DNA of 64,000 bases, from the NCBI GenBank assembly GCA_012932295.1, contig JAAONU010000011.1:45014352-45078351 (forward strand). Reading direction: 5' to 3'. Below, piece after piece: positions 21,072 to 32,300 of the stretch; positions within the stretch are counted from its first letter, which is position 1; each line of letters begins with the position of its first letter. A model generated the notes under the pieces. That model was not told the origin of the DNA, made no database searches, and saw only the letters and a program-made list of their open reading frames with translations. The DNA is from Cyclina sinensis. Lineage: Eukaryota; Mollusca; Bivalvia; Venerida; Veneridae. The translations under genes were made by a program, and so were the position numbers.

Positions 21072-23046
21072 GTGAGTTTTTAAAAGTGTCCAAAATAATA
21101 TCCAGGTAATGAGCAGCTTTTTCAATTCTATTTTTAGATATTATGCAACAGTGCTTTAAACATTGCCCTGTCTCTTTTTCCGTCTTTTACGTTGCCTAAC
21201 TCTTTTCAAGAGTACATGAATGATGTAGGAAAGCAGTTTACTCAGCTATTTTTCCTGGAAAGGACCAGCACTTGATCCGTATACTGAGCAAACTGCTTAC
21301 TTTTATCGCAAGAGCAAACAGCAGCCTCAAGGTTTCCCTGCTTCATTCATGAACGTAACTTCCTTTAATTGCTCCTAATTAAACATTTGTAAACAAATTC
21401 TACAATTAATCAAATCATGAATATGTAAAAGTTTAAGACATTTCAACCACCACACTTTTAAAAGGGGAAAAAAACAATCTCGACAAAATTTTTCAGTTTT
21501 TTTTTTCACGGAGACTTTCTTGTATGTCGCTTGCATTTTACTGAGCTGGAAAAAAATGAGAATAATTTACTTTAATTTGATAAATGTTTGCTGTTTTTGG
21601 TGTATATAAGTGACGTCCTTCATTTGACGCTCAAGATTTAGATCTGCAGTCTCCAACACAACTTCAATGATTTTTACGAATCCCATTACACACACAAGCC
21701 CGAACTATAAACACTAATTTAACAGGTGTGAAATCAAGTAGTTATATTATCAAAATTTCAAACATTTCAAAAAGTTTGGCACACAATATCGATAATAAAA
21801 TATTTGCTTACAGAGACTGAAGATCAAAAATACCTATATAAGATTCCAATGGTCTAGTGCCATTTAGCCGGCAAAACTATTTTTCATTATAAATTAATTG
21901 ACCATGTAAACCTTCAACTGCTTTATTTGTAAAATCTGTTATGGTTACCAGTTTCGTCTGCTTACATGTTCAGTCAGAAAATCAATTATCTCTTGATTGT
22001 CGAAGCATCCTTCTTTTACGATAACTGGACTAGCTAATGTTAATGAAACCTCCTAGTAAATTTGAGATAGTTACTTAAATAATCGATAAAATTAACGTGC
22101 CTGATTATTTATTTAAGATCACCTGAGATTGAGTTGCTCGCAGTAAATGTTGCGAGTGGCCAGCATCAGTCACCTGCCTTATCAATATTTACACTGTATG
22201 CGAGTGCTGGTCTCCATGTAAATGTCATCAGTTATTGATTATTATACGGTTCATTCTTTCAGCACCAAGAAAACAACATACCTGTCACGTAAGGTCAAGA
22301 GTTAGGACGGTATGAAGTTACTGCGCTACCGGATAAGAAATCATGTGTGATTTTGTCTCCATCCTATCAATTTCTCCCTTTTCAGTTTATAGAGACATAC
22401 AGTCAAAGAAAGACATTATATACTGCATTTGTATACCATTTGCTCATCCTCTGTGATATAAAAACAGGAAGAATATATCTTCAAAAATGTCTCCTCACTG
22501 CACATTCACTAACAAAGTGTTTATTTATAATAAATGGCTATCCACCCAGGAATGGTGTAACAACAGCCCTCTATATAAAGGCTGGTATTCATGTTACCTA
22601 TTGTGTAGGGAGCGGATGTGGTCCAGTGGTAACACGCTGGACTAGTAAACCAGGGGTCCTGAGTTCGATACCCCGCTCCTCCACTAACATTATTAATAGT
22701 ATTTTGGATGAGACGTTAAACCGAGGTCCCATGTATCAGGGCTGTACACCAAGCATGCAAAAGAACCAGGGGTGTCTCTGGATCTGAATGCTTTCTATAT
22801 CTTGCGCTACCCCCACAACATAAAATAAGTAGGCTCTTCATGGGGCGTCGGTGATATGGGCAACCGGTACCGACGATAAATAAGCTCAAATATCTAGATA
22901 GATAGATAGATTACCTTTTGTATTTTGAATTTTTGTCGGCCATCTTGGCATAAGGGCATTGTTAGTTCATTATCATCCAGTGCGGAATACCTTTAAGATA
23001 GTTAATAATTTAGACCATCATGACCCATACTGTTTTATAATTGTAG
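21072..23046 (+). other. Intron 2 of GT32 gene 1
   Basis: This 2.0-kb phase-1 intron has a GTGAGT donor and ends in TTGTAG. It holds a full-length SINE at 22611-22920 and otherwise no recognised feature. A 146-codon frame at 22347-22787 runs into the SINE and is not coding. Confidence 0.85.
22611..22920 (+). mobile_element. tRNA-derived SINE with conserved central domain
   Basis: The head (22611-22685) is tRNA-like: GGAGCGG near the start can pair with CCGCTCC near its end, the A-box-like word is GTGGTCCAGTGGTAACAC, and the B-box is GAGTTCGATACCCC. A central block at 22706-22730 (GATGAGACGTTAAACCGAGG) resembles the deeply conserved metazoan SINE domain that I recall as Nin-DC. The 3' part (about 22755-22890) contains TTGCGCTACCCCCACAACA and GGCAACCGGTACCGACG. 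It ends in CTAGATAGATAGATAG, a short-repeat tail of the kind such SINEs carry. Confidence 0.82.
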
Positions 23047-23300
23047 GTACAACGTATCTGTGGGGACGGTACCTCAACTACCCGTACAAGGATGAGTTTC
23101 TAATTTTGGACCAGGACCAAGTGTCCAAATATATGATTCACCACCATGATTCCACGTGGCACGGATGGGACGCTCTGCTCATTCGATTTCTCGTGCATCG
23201 TTTTAAACAGCTACTCGTGCTGTTAATAATAGTTGTTCTTGTAGTAAGCTATTTTTGTTTCAGACGATTTGTGTTAAATAACCGCCTAGAAAAAAGGTAG
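23047..23300 (+). CDS. GT32-type glycosyltransferase gene 1, exon 3 (last)
   Basis: The exon starts after TTGTAG, enters in phase 1 and ends in a TAG stop at 23298-23300. It encodes TTYLWGRYLNYPYKDEF and then HHHDSTWHGWDALLIRF (residues 253-269), where the W-H-x-W-D motif is the conserved C-terminal block of the Gly_transf_sug family. A second hydrophobic segment (about 277-293, LLVLLIIVVLVVSYFCF) and a short basic tail RRFVLNNRLEKR follow. The catalytic domain is thus held between an N-terminal and a C-terminal membrane segment. AATAAA occurs at 23306-23311, too close to the stop to be the likely signal, and again at 23390-23395. Confidence 0.9.
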
Positions 23301-24686
23301 GAGAAAATAAAGTAGACGTATACATGTATAAGTAAAGAAGAAAGGACGTCAGAAAACAATGTATAATTCAGTGACACGTGGAAAACATGAATAAACCTAG
23401 ATTGTCTATGATTAGCTGTATGTAGTCGTTAAAAATCGACGATCAGTCTTAGCAGTTCATCTGAATTTCAACTTTAGAAGGGAACTTCTCGGGTTTCATT
23501 GTGCTATGATTTCCTCATTTTGAATAAAAGAAAAAGGTGATAGACCTAGGGCTGATTCTGACCTGTAGGAAATTGTTCACTTTTCTTATCATATGGAATG
23601 ATTTCTGACTGAAGTACGCATTGTCTCAATCCTTTTCGATTAATTGTGTGTGTGCGCGCGTGTGTGTGTGTGTGTAGAGTTTTGGTATGCATAAACATAC
23701 ATTCTGTACCAATAGTCACTACAGTACTATCTTTTATCTATTTATTTATTAATCTATTTATTTATCTACCAAACATGGTGCTTATGAAGAATGATTATTT
23801 CTTACATTTTGATATATAATCCTATCTGCTATATACCCTTCAAACGAAAGCATAATTCATCAGGCTAAGACTACAAAGAAGTCCTATAAAAACATTCCAA
23901 TAAGGTTGCCGATGGAAATTAAACAACCTTTGGATTATTCATGAAAATATTTTTGTAGATTGAATTACAACCTTCATATGCACTTTAAAATCATCTTGAT
24001 ATTGTAATTAACAAAAAACAATCTAAAGCTGAATATAATTTATTTAGTAGCAAAAGTGAAAAGAGTATAAATATATTCAATTCTTCAATGACTTTGATGT
24101 CCTTTAATTATTATAACATTACAATTTTAATGATTTCATGACTGGTGTTTAAATGGGATCTAACCAGTTCAAGTACAAGCTATTTGTTCAGTTTTTCTTA
24201 AAGTTAGCATATAAGTCATCATCAAAGTACACATTTATTTACCCTCTGTTATCAGCAAGTAATACAGTAAATCAAAGTTTGCTTAACTCAAAAGAAAAAT
24301 CAATGAGTCAAGTGGGTGTTTGCTCCATATTTAATTGAAAACTGACGTTGGGGTACTTAAACATTATAGTGTCAAATTAAAGGTACTTGCCTGTTTTACA
24401 TAATTGTTTAAAGGTACTGACCAAATTTACATATTCAACAGAGGGAACATATACATTATCAAGCATGATTTTGCACTAAGTGTATTGTCAACGCTTTTTC
24501 ATGTAACTCATAAGAATGCCTAAAACTCTGGTCAATATGGACGAATCTTTATAGGTATGTATCTTGTTAAAAGTTAAGCAAATTAATTAAAAGAACACCT
24601 GTTGTTTAATAATTTCAGTTGAGTAAAAATACAAAGCTTGATATTCTAGTGTATTTTTAACTGCATCTGTAAGTAAAACAAATCAA
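23301..24686. other. 3' flank of GT32 gene 1 and spacer
   Basis: This contains the likely 3' UTR, with a polyadenylation hexamer candidate at 23390-23395, a GT microsatellite at 23646-23676, and AT-rich DNA with no exon. Confidence 0.55.
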
Positions 24687-24906
24687 ATTCACATTCAATG
24701 TTCAGGGAAAAGTCTTCATTTATTCACATTTATTCACATTCAATGTTCAGGGAAAAGTCTTTATTTATTCACATTTATTCACATTCAATGTTCAGGGAAA
24801 AGTCTTTATTTATTCACATTTATTCACATTCAATGTTCAGGGAAAAGTCTTTATTTATTCACATTTATTCACATTCAATGTTTAGGGAAAAGTCTTCATT
24901 TATTCT
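24687..24906. repeat. 45-bp tandem array, about five copies
   Basis: The words ATTCACATTCAATGTTCAGG and GAAAAGTCTTTATTTATTC recur every 45 bp. As 45 is a multiple of three, a frame stays open (repeating MFREKSLFIHIYSHS), but nothing suggests it is translated. Confidence 0.92.
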
Positions 24907-25001
24907 GTTCAAGAACCAGAAGGAGAAAATTAGAATTCGGCTTTTTATTTATAAGAAATATCTTTTAAACAATAATAACCTTATAAATAGACTGGCATCA
25001 T

Positions 25002-25319
25002 ATGCTTATTAAAATGATTATTCAATGGCCCTGTATCGCTCAAGAAAGAAAACAGCTGAATAAACAGCTTTTAAGACAAGTGCAGATCATGGAAATCTAC
25101 TTTAATAAAAGAAATAATAACAACACATTAAGTCAGAAAGTCAAAATGGAAAAAGTTGAGATGTGCCTTAAACGCCTCCTTTCTAATTTTGGTAGCAAGA
25201 AAGTTCCCTTAGCAACGACGTCAAAAGAGACATTTCTTTATCTTTCTTTAACATTTAGGCGTGCTTGCAAAAACAAGAAATTTATACGGCCGTTTGGACA
25301 TTTAAATCCCCAACAATAG
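25002..25319 (+). other. Unassigned 105-codon open frame before the 78-bp array
   Basis: A lysine- and glutamine-rich frame with no family motif lies between the 45-bp and 78-bp arrays, and the 45-bp array's frame overlaps it by a few bases. I do not recognise it. Its residue use is unlike the repeat on either side, but nothing shows that it is expressed. Confidence 0.2.
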
Positions 25320-25419
25320 ACAAGAAGTACACACCAAATTCCATAACAACAGGCTAAAAATGCATTTTCCTATGCATTGTACATACCTAAAACCAAACTA
25401 CAGGTCGAAAGTATTGGTT

Positions 25420-27476
25420 TCGTATGCACACCGTAATCCCCAATCACAGGCCAGCTGTGCATACCAAAATCCAAAACTACAGGTCAGAAATATATTTAAG
25501 AATGCACACCTGAATCCCCAGTCACAGGCCAGCTGTGAACACCAAAATCCAAAACTACAGGTCAGAAATATATGTTTGAGAATACACACCTTAATCCCAA
25601 ATCACATGTCAGCTGTGCACACCAAAATCCAAAACTAAAGGTCAGAAATATATTTGAGAATACACACCTTAATCCCCAATCACAGGCCAGATGTGCACAC
25701 AAAATTCCAAAACTCCAGGTCAGAAATATATTTGAGAATACACACCTGAATCCCCAGTTACAGGCCATATGTGCACACCAAACACCAAAATCAAAATCTC
25801 AAGGTCAGAAATATATTTGAGTATGCACACCTGAATCCCCAGTTACAGGCCATATGTGCACACCAAAATCAAAATCTCAAGGTCAGAAATATATTTGAGT
25901 ATGCACACCTGAATCCCAAGTTACTGGCCATATGTGCACACCAAAATCAAAATCTCAAGGTCAGAAATATATTTGAGTATGCACACCTGAATCCCCAGTT
26001 ACAGGCCATATGTGCACACCAAAATCAAAATCTCAAGGTCAGAAATATATTTGAGAATGCACACCTGAATCCCCAGTTACAGGCCAGCCGTGAACACCAA
26101 AATCCAAAACTACAGGTCAGAAATATATTTGAGTATGCACACCTGAATCCCCAGTTACAGGCTATATGTGCACACCAAAATAAAAATCTCAAGGTCAGAA
26201 ATATATTTGAGAATGCACACCTGAATCCCCAGTTACAGGTTATATGTGCACACCAAAATCAAAATCTCAAGGTCAGAAATATATTTGAGAATGCACACCT
26301 GAATCCCCAGTTACAGGCCATATGTACACACCAAAATCAAAATCTCAAGGTCAGAAATATATTTGAGTATGCTCACCTGAATCCCAAGTTACAGGCCATA
26401 TGTGCACACCAAAATCAAATTTCAAGGTCAGAAATATATTTGAGAATACACACCTGAATCCCCAGTTACAGGCCATATGTGCACACCAAAATCAAAATCT
26501 CAAGGTCAGAAATATATTTGAGTATGCTCACCTTATTCCCCAGTTACAGGCCATTTGTGCACACCAAAAGCAAAAACTACAGGTCAGAAATATATTTGAG
26601 AATACACACCTGAATCCCCAGTTACAGGCCATATGTGCACACCAAAATCAAAAACTACAGGTCAGAAATATATTTGAGTATGCTCACCTTAATCCCCAGT
26701 TACAGGGCATATGTGCTCACCAAAATCAAAATCTCAAGGTCAGAAATATATTTGAGTATGCTCACCTGAATCCCCAGTTACAGGCCATATGTGCACACCA
26801 AAATCAAAATCTCAAGGTCAGAAATATATTTGAGAATACACACCTGAATCCCCAGTTACAGGCCATATGTGCACACCAAAATCAAAATCTCAAGGTCAGA
26901 AATATATTTGAGTATGCTCACCTGAATCCCCAGTTACAGGCCATATGTGCACACCAAAATCAAAATCTCAAAGTCAGAAATATATTTGAGAATACACACC
27001 TGAATCCCCAGTTACAGGCCATATGTGCACACCAAAATCAAATTTCAAGGTCAGAAATATATTTGAGAATACACACCTGAATCCCCAGTTACAGGCCATA
27101 TGTGCACACCAAAATCAAAATCTCAAGGTCAGAAATATATTTGAGAATACACACCTGAATCCCCAGTTACAGGGCATATGTGCACACCAAAATCAAAATC
27201 TCAAGGTCAGAAATATATTTGAGAATACACACCTGAATCCCCAGTTACAGGCCATATGTGCACACCAAAATCAAAATCTCAAGGTCAGAAATATATTTGA
27301 GTATGCACACCTGAATCCCCAGTTACAGGGCATATGTGCACACCAAAATCAAAATCTCAAGGTCAGAAATATATTAGAGAATACACACCTGAATCCCCAG
27401 TTACAGGGCATATGTGCACACCAAAATCAAAAACTGCAGGTCAGAAATATATTTGAGAATGCACACCTGAATCCTT
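25420..27476. repeat. 78-bp tandem array, about 26 copies, encoding a 26-residue repeat
   Basis: The unit is 78 bp (for example GGTCAG at 25881 and 25959). Each holds CACACCTGAATCCCCAGTTA, ATATGTGCACACCAAAATC and GGTCAGAAATATATTTGAG. The array is open on the + strand as NIFEYAHLNPQLQAICAHQ and similar 26-residue repeats. Frames are 25771-26457, 26400-27080 and 27023-27478, each shifting after a unit with a 1-bp deletion (near 26415 and 27038). That deleted unit recurs 623 bp apart (seven 78-bp units plus one of 77), which shows an eight-unit higher-order repeat. The first units (25420-25770) are more diverged. No promoter, splice sites or start context support a gene. Confidence 0.93.
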
Positions 27477-27479
27477 AAT

Positions 27480-28840
27480 TTTATTCCCCTACATTAAGCT
27501 TCAAACAATCTTCACAGACCAACATGTGTACCCTATTTCGGTCATTTAATCAAACCGTCGGATTAATTCGGTATTAAAAGAATAGACCGAGAAGGTAGAG
27601 AACTTTCCTTTGCCAATTAAAATGTTTTATAAATGAGTTATATCTCTTTATTCACCGTGATTTTTTTCGTTGTTTTTTTCGTTTAAACGAAAATACAAAC
27701 GCAATCTTGGACGCAAAAGCTAAAGCCTAGCTTAAATACACAGGGCCGGTCAGTTGTGTATGTATGTTGAAAACGCACATGTAAGTTGAGTGTTTTAGAA
27801 TCCTTACGCCCACAGCTACTCTCTCAGTAGATTGGCTGTCGTGTATAACAAAGAAACGGCTTATTCAAATCGCACCAATTTTGCTTGTTTGAATTCAAAG
27901 GGAAATTATTCATCCTTTTTCGCATAATAAACTATACATAGGTTTTGTCCCTTGAGCCGAGTTAAAATTTAAATTCTAAAACCGAACTTACTTGAAAAAT
28001 TGTTTGAAACCAAAAGATTCTGTGTGTTTATTTCTGTCAATGACCATCAAACTCTCGAAGCTGAAGTCAGACTCTATGACATATCATATCATTTACTGCA
28101 TTCTAGTTTTTTTTTAAAAGGTTTATAAAAAAAGAAAAAAGAGAAAAAGGAAAAATGATGTAAAAGGCGTAAAATTCTATTTGATCCAAAAATTAAACAA
28201 CATCGATCGGAATTGCGGAAAATAATTAAACCCAAAAATATTGGTTGCATGATTAGTTAAATAAATAATTTATCAATTTTGCTAAATGAATGAGAGACAC
28301 AGAAACATACGATTGTAAAACAGTTTGTTAAATCATAAACTTCAAAATACTTCAGTAAATAGTCAGTAAACATTTGTGCTTCAAAATTATAGATTAAGCG
28401 GTCAGTGACATTGATTAAATTTTGATATTGTGTTTTCTGAAATGGCTGGTACATGGTATAAATTACATAGTCTATTACCGAATCAACATAATATTCCGGT
28501 GAAAACTGTAAAGCGTTAAGTCGGCCATACTTTGATATCGATTTACATGAAGATCTAGAATAGAAAAAAAGCAACAATGAAATAATCAATACTTTGATTC
28601 CAATCTACAGATGTTTAAGAACTCAATCAATATCCGATAAAACAGACAGAGACTGGCTTCAATTTGGCTTGTTAAAATCGCATTTGATATCTTGACAGTT
28701 TATTTTCGTCGAGGCAACTGCAATTATCAAATAAAGTTTAGCAACGAACGACTTGAAGTGGCATCAGGTGCAAAGAGTGTTACGGTCTACTGCATACCTT
28801 CCTATAATTGTATAAATACAACCTCTGACACATGGCCAGG
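27480..28840. other. Gene-free DNA with one unexplained minus-strand frame
   Basis: The only notable item is a 110-codon minus-strand frame at 28257-28589 (contains LQFSPEYYVDSVIDYVIY). I cannot assign it to a family, and it could be transposon debris. The rest is AT-rich and featureless. Confidence 0.4.
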
Positions 28841-28842
28841 GA

Positions 28843-28915
28843 ATCGATTCTTTGGCTGAGTGGTTAGAGTGTGGGTGTTTGGTGCGCTAAGGTCGGCGTT
28901 CGAATCCTGCTGGTT
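28843..28915 (+). repeat. tRNA-like SINE head
   Basis: An A-box-like TTTGGCTGAGTGGTTAGAG at 28851 and a B-box-like GCGTTCGAATCC at about 28896 stand at tRNA spacing. The cloverleaf does not close cleanly, and TTCTGTATTCTAAGATGC follows directly. It is more likely a SINE head than a functional tRNA gene. Confidence 0.5.
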
Positions 28916-29303
28916 CTGTATTCTAAGATGCATTGCATCTTTCTGTTACGGACTTTCATGTTCGTAAGAAAAGAATGACGTGACCTCAAATGCATAATTA
29001 AAGAACACGTGCATATTTTGTGCCATCGAATGACAGAAAGTAATTCTGGATAAAAGATAAGAACTAACATTTGTTTTTGAAAAATCTATATAAGGTGTGA
29101 GCCGCGAGCGAACTCTCTATATTCGTTGTCTGGGTATGAATGCAACATTTGAGGCACGTTCATATTCAGATAAATACATTGTAATGAACTAAACAATAAA
29201 CAAACGAATTATAGAAAATCTTGATTGTTTGGTATGAATGTGATAATGTTGAATACAGTGTTTAAAAAATAACAGTTGAGACTGTTTTATAACATCAAGT
29301 CTT

Positions 29304-29456
29304 TTAGTTAATGAATCTTCTTTTATGCACTGATTCATGATTAGGCCAAACATATTTATAATACTGAGGCAAACATTTTCTTAATTCTGTTTCAACTGGA
29401 CAAGCTAGTAAGAAATGGTATTCTGATTCTACTTGGTGCATATAACGTATCATTAT
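29304..29456 (-). pseudogene. LINE ORF2 C-terminal fragment
   Basis: The minus-strand peptide VESEYHFLLACPVETELRK ... YYKYVWPN aligns with the C-terminal zinc-knuckle-like end of the LINE at 38700-38900 (EDEFHFVLECPLYQNLWK ... YYWTRPN). It keeps the H...C spacing of the conserved block. Only this small tail is recognisable, and reverse transcriptase sequence is absent nearby. Confidence 0.65.
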
Positions 29457-31262
29457 ATAACATATAACTAGCTGGTGCAGGCGTAACTTTTTGTAAAAAA
29501 AAATAACGGTAAATATCAGAGCATATTGACCGTTTTTTTCCAAAACAGATTTCCTGGAAATCCCCCGCATCTGTTTATAATTCGGACATTTCCGGCGAAA
29601 CGACTCACTTTCGTGAAATGACGAAGGCCGTTTCGGCAATTTCCGTCGAATGCGCCACCTGGCAGGATGTTGTGAATTATGACGTTTCCGTTTGACAGCG
29701 ATATAAGAAATGGACAAGTATTAGCATTTCCAAAAATGCTTGAAATCGCCGTTCAGCCATGCATTTAGTCTTATCCAGATGAATGTATTTCATGTTCTTC
29801 ATTCATTAATTTGATAATCTTTCAACATTCTTTGCACTGAAAAGCGAAGTTATATTTGATAATTTTCACACAGAAATTATAAAGTAGATGAAATATACAT
29901 TGTAATTTTTATAGTAGCTGGACTATTTTTGAAAGCGGACGATTTGGCTTCTGTATGAAAAACACCCCAATATCTTTTTACATCATGTTAAAATTTGCAG
30001 CATTAAAACCTTGTTAATATTGTTTTGTTGTAAACCAGTCTACGCATAATTAACTGACTATTTGCGTAGTTTTTAACTTTATTTATTGCTAAAAAATGTA
30101 TATTAACAAAAGCTAGATACAGTTCTTCAGTACCAAAAGAATATTATATGTACAATTTAAACAGAATAAATTTTAGGTAAAAAATACGATATTGCGCTGA
30201 CCGTAATCAAGCATATATAAAACACGGAAAAATCCTGATCAAACTCCTCGCACCGGTAACGTCACGCTTTGCTACTTTTACTGTACTAATCAGGGGAAGT
30301 AACCCCTGCAGGGAGTTTGTATCCTGATTAGAAACGCCCGGAAGCAAGCATTTATTTTTTTCTTTAAGTGCAAGTTTTGGAAAAAACAAACAATCCATAC
30401 TCTTATTTAGACTACATTCTCTAGTTAAAAATGACATGTAGCAAAAAATATTGCGTACATTGATGATGGTATTTTTCAGTTGTAAGAATAAGTAACCCGA
30501 CAAACATGGCGGTTGGGCGAGTCCATTTACGCATCCCTTGCTGAAGAATTTTGACGTCCATTTTGTTATCATGTGATATGAAATGCTTTGCTTTGATTGG
30601 CTAAAGGCAGGCGGTGTACAGGCAAAACTGTTCAAATCTTGTTAATTGTATATATCGCCGTCCAGGAACGGCGATAATGAAACAAATGTGCCATATAAAA
30701 GCTAATTAAAGATTATAATTATAATAAAACAAATATGGACTTTTAGCTGGTAATATGATATGATATGTACCTAAAAATAATATTGACCGAAGCGATAGCC
30801 ATTTAATACAGTTGAACAGTTTCAAAATGTCTTCAAGTCTAAAGATTTTTTTCATATGCATTCAGTAGTTGATAACCAATAAAATAGATATGTAGAAAAT
30901 AAGGTATATCCCTTTATATAATCTTCTGGTGAAACGTGTTATCAGCTATTAGCTCGGAGGTTACTATGACAGGATCTTACCTATAGATTTCTTTAATCTG
31001 AGGTTATCGATCTTAAAACAGAAATTTAAAAAAAAAATCAAAATTAGATTTTTAATGACTTCTTCTTTATACTTGTTAAAGACTCGAGTATCTGATAGGA
31101 CAGTATATTTGGCCTACTTATTAATATCTGTTAATTATTTTAATAATACAATTACGTACATTCTCTTACTTTTACAAACCTGAATGTCTTTGAATGTAAG
31201 ACAATTCATATTATTATACCTCAATTTCATTTACAATGTTAATCTTCCATAGGCCACCGTGA
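29457..31262. other. Gene-free DNA, possible old repeats
   Basis: Two long minus-strand frames (29304-29717 beyond the LINE tail, and 30207-30635) carry no recognised domain. 30240-30640 is slightly GC-richer and may be a dispersed repeat. No RNA gene is seen. Confidence 0.45.
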
Positions 31263-31283
31263 CATATAAGTACTGTCAGAAAA

Positions 31284-31490
31284 AAACCATAGTTACGAAA
31301 TGTTCGAAAATAATACTGTACCATTCGCGCATGCGCAATATCTATTTTTATATTTCCGTTGTAAACAATTTACTGTCGGAAAAATACTGTCATCCGCTAT
31401 CATAGGTACGGAATGTTCGAAAATTATACTTTACCATTCGCGCATGAGCAATATCTATTTTACATTTCCGTTGTAAACAGACGACAATAA
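31284..31490. repeat. Two-copy direct repeat with NRF1-like GCGCATGCGC sites
   Basis: Two ~110-bp copies share GAATGTTCGAAAAT-like, ACCATTCGCGCATG and ATTTCCGTTGTAAACA words. The first contains CGCGCATGCGCAAT (31327-31340), a perfect match to the palindromic NRF1/Ewg consensus GCGCATGCGC. The second copy has one substitution in the motif (CGCGCATGAGC). Confidence 0.7.
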
Positions 31491-31565
31491 TGGCAAGCAC
31501 CAAACGTTTTAAAGTTTAAAGTTGAATAATGTTGCTCATGGTTTGAATAGTTTTTCGGTATAATA

Positions 31566-31660
31566 AAATAAATGTTACATGTCTGTAACCTCGCCTCGGT
31601 TGACAGTATTTCCTCAAGTTGACAATTTTACTGTCACCCTGTCAGACATGTAATATTTAT
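31566..31660. repeat. Short inverted-repeat element
   Basis: AAATAAATGTTACATGTCTG on the left (31566-31585) pairs with CAGACATGTAATATTTAT on the right (31643-31660). The centre holds GGTTGACAGTATTTCC and GTTGACAATTTTACTGTCA. This could be a small MITE or a hairpin. Confidence 0.6.
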
Positions 31661-31669
31661 ATAATATAG

Positions 31670-32259
31670 TAATACATCTTAGAAAATAACGCACCCAAGT
31701 ATAAACAATATCTAGAACAGACTTGTGCATATTATGATTTAGAATAAGTAGTTCTGTATATTAATATGTATGTGACCTTCAGTCTCAATCGAATCAAGTG
31801 ATGGTTCAGTATTCCACTAGATTTATTTAAGATACGATAACTAAATCACTATAATTATACTAAATATAATTATACATGTATTTCAACTTGCACCGTCATG
31901 TGACTTCGGCTGGTAATGAAGACAAAAAAAAAGGAAAAAAAAATAATTTGAGAACATACTTTTATCCTGACAAAATCAGCATTATTTATGAAGACATGAA
32001 GAGATTATATTATGATAAAACACATGCAAGGTGCATATGTATGATAAGAAAGAATACGATACTCTAAGGCATACAACGTCCTAGCTTAACAATTATCTGC
32101 TACTAGTATATGGTGTAAAGTAAAAAAAAAACAATACGAAAGTCATAACTTTAGAACGGTTGGCCATCTGAATAAATCGTTTGGCTGAAATACAGTTATC
32201 TACCAAACGTGATACCAATAGTGGTAAAATGTATGAATGAATGAATGAATGAAAATAAA

Positions 32260-32300
<41 letters not shown>

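Noticed and set aside
22611..22685. Functional tRNA gene
   Set aside because: The T-arm does not pair properly and a SINE body with a conserved central domain follows directly.
22347..22787. 146-codon + strand frame
   Set aside because: Its second half is the translated SINE head and centre, and it lies within the GT32 gene 1 intron.
28843..28915. Functional serine or leucine tRNA gene
   Set aside because: A- and B-box words are present, but no clean cloverleaf or acceptor stem could be drawn.
29457..30635. Two minus-strand frames above 130 codons as genes
   Set aside because: Apart from the short LINE tail there is no recognisable domain, and no splice or start context supports them.
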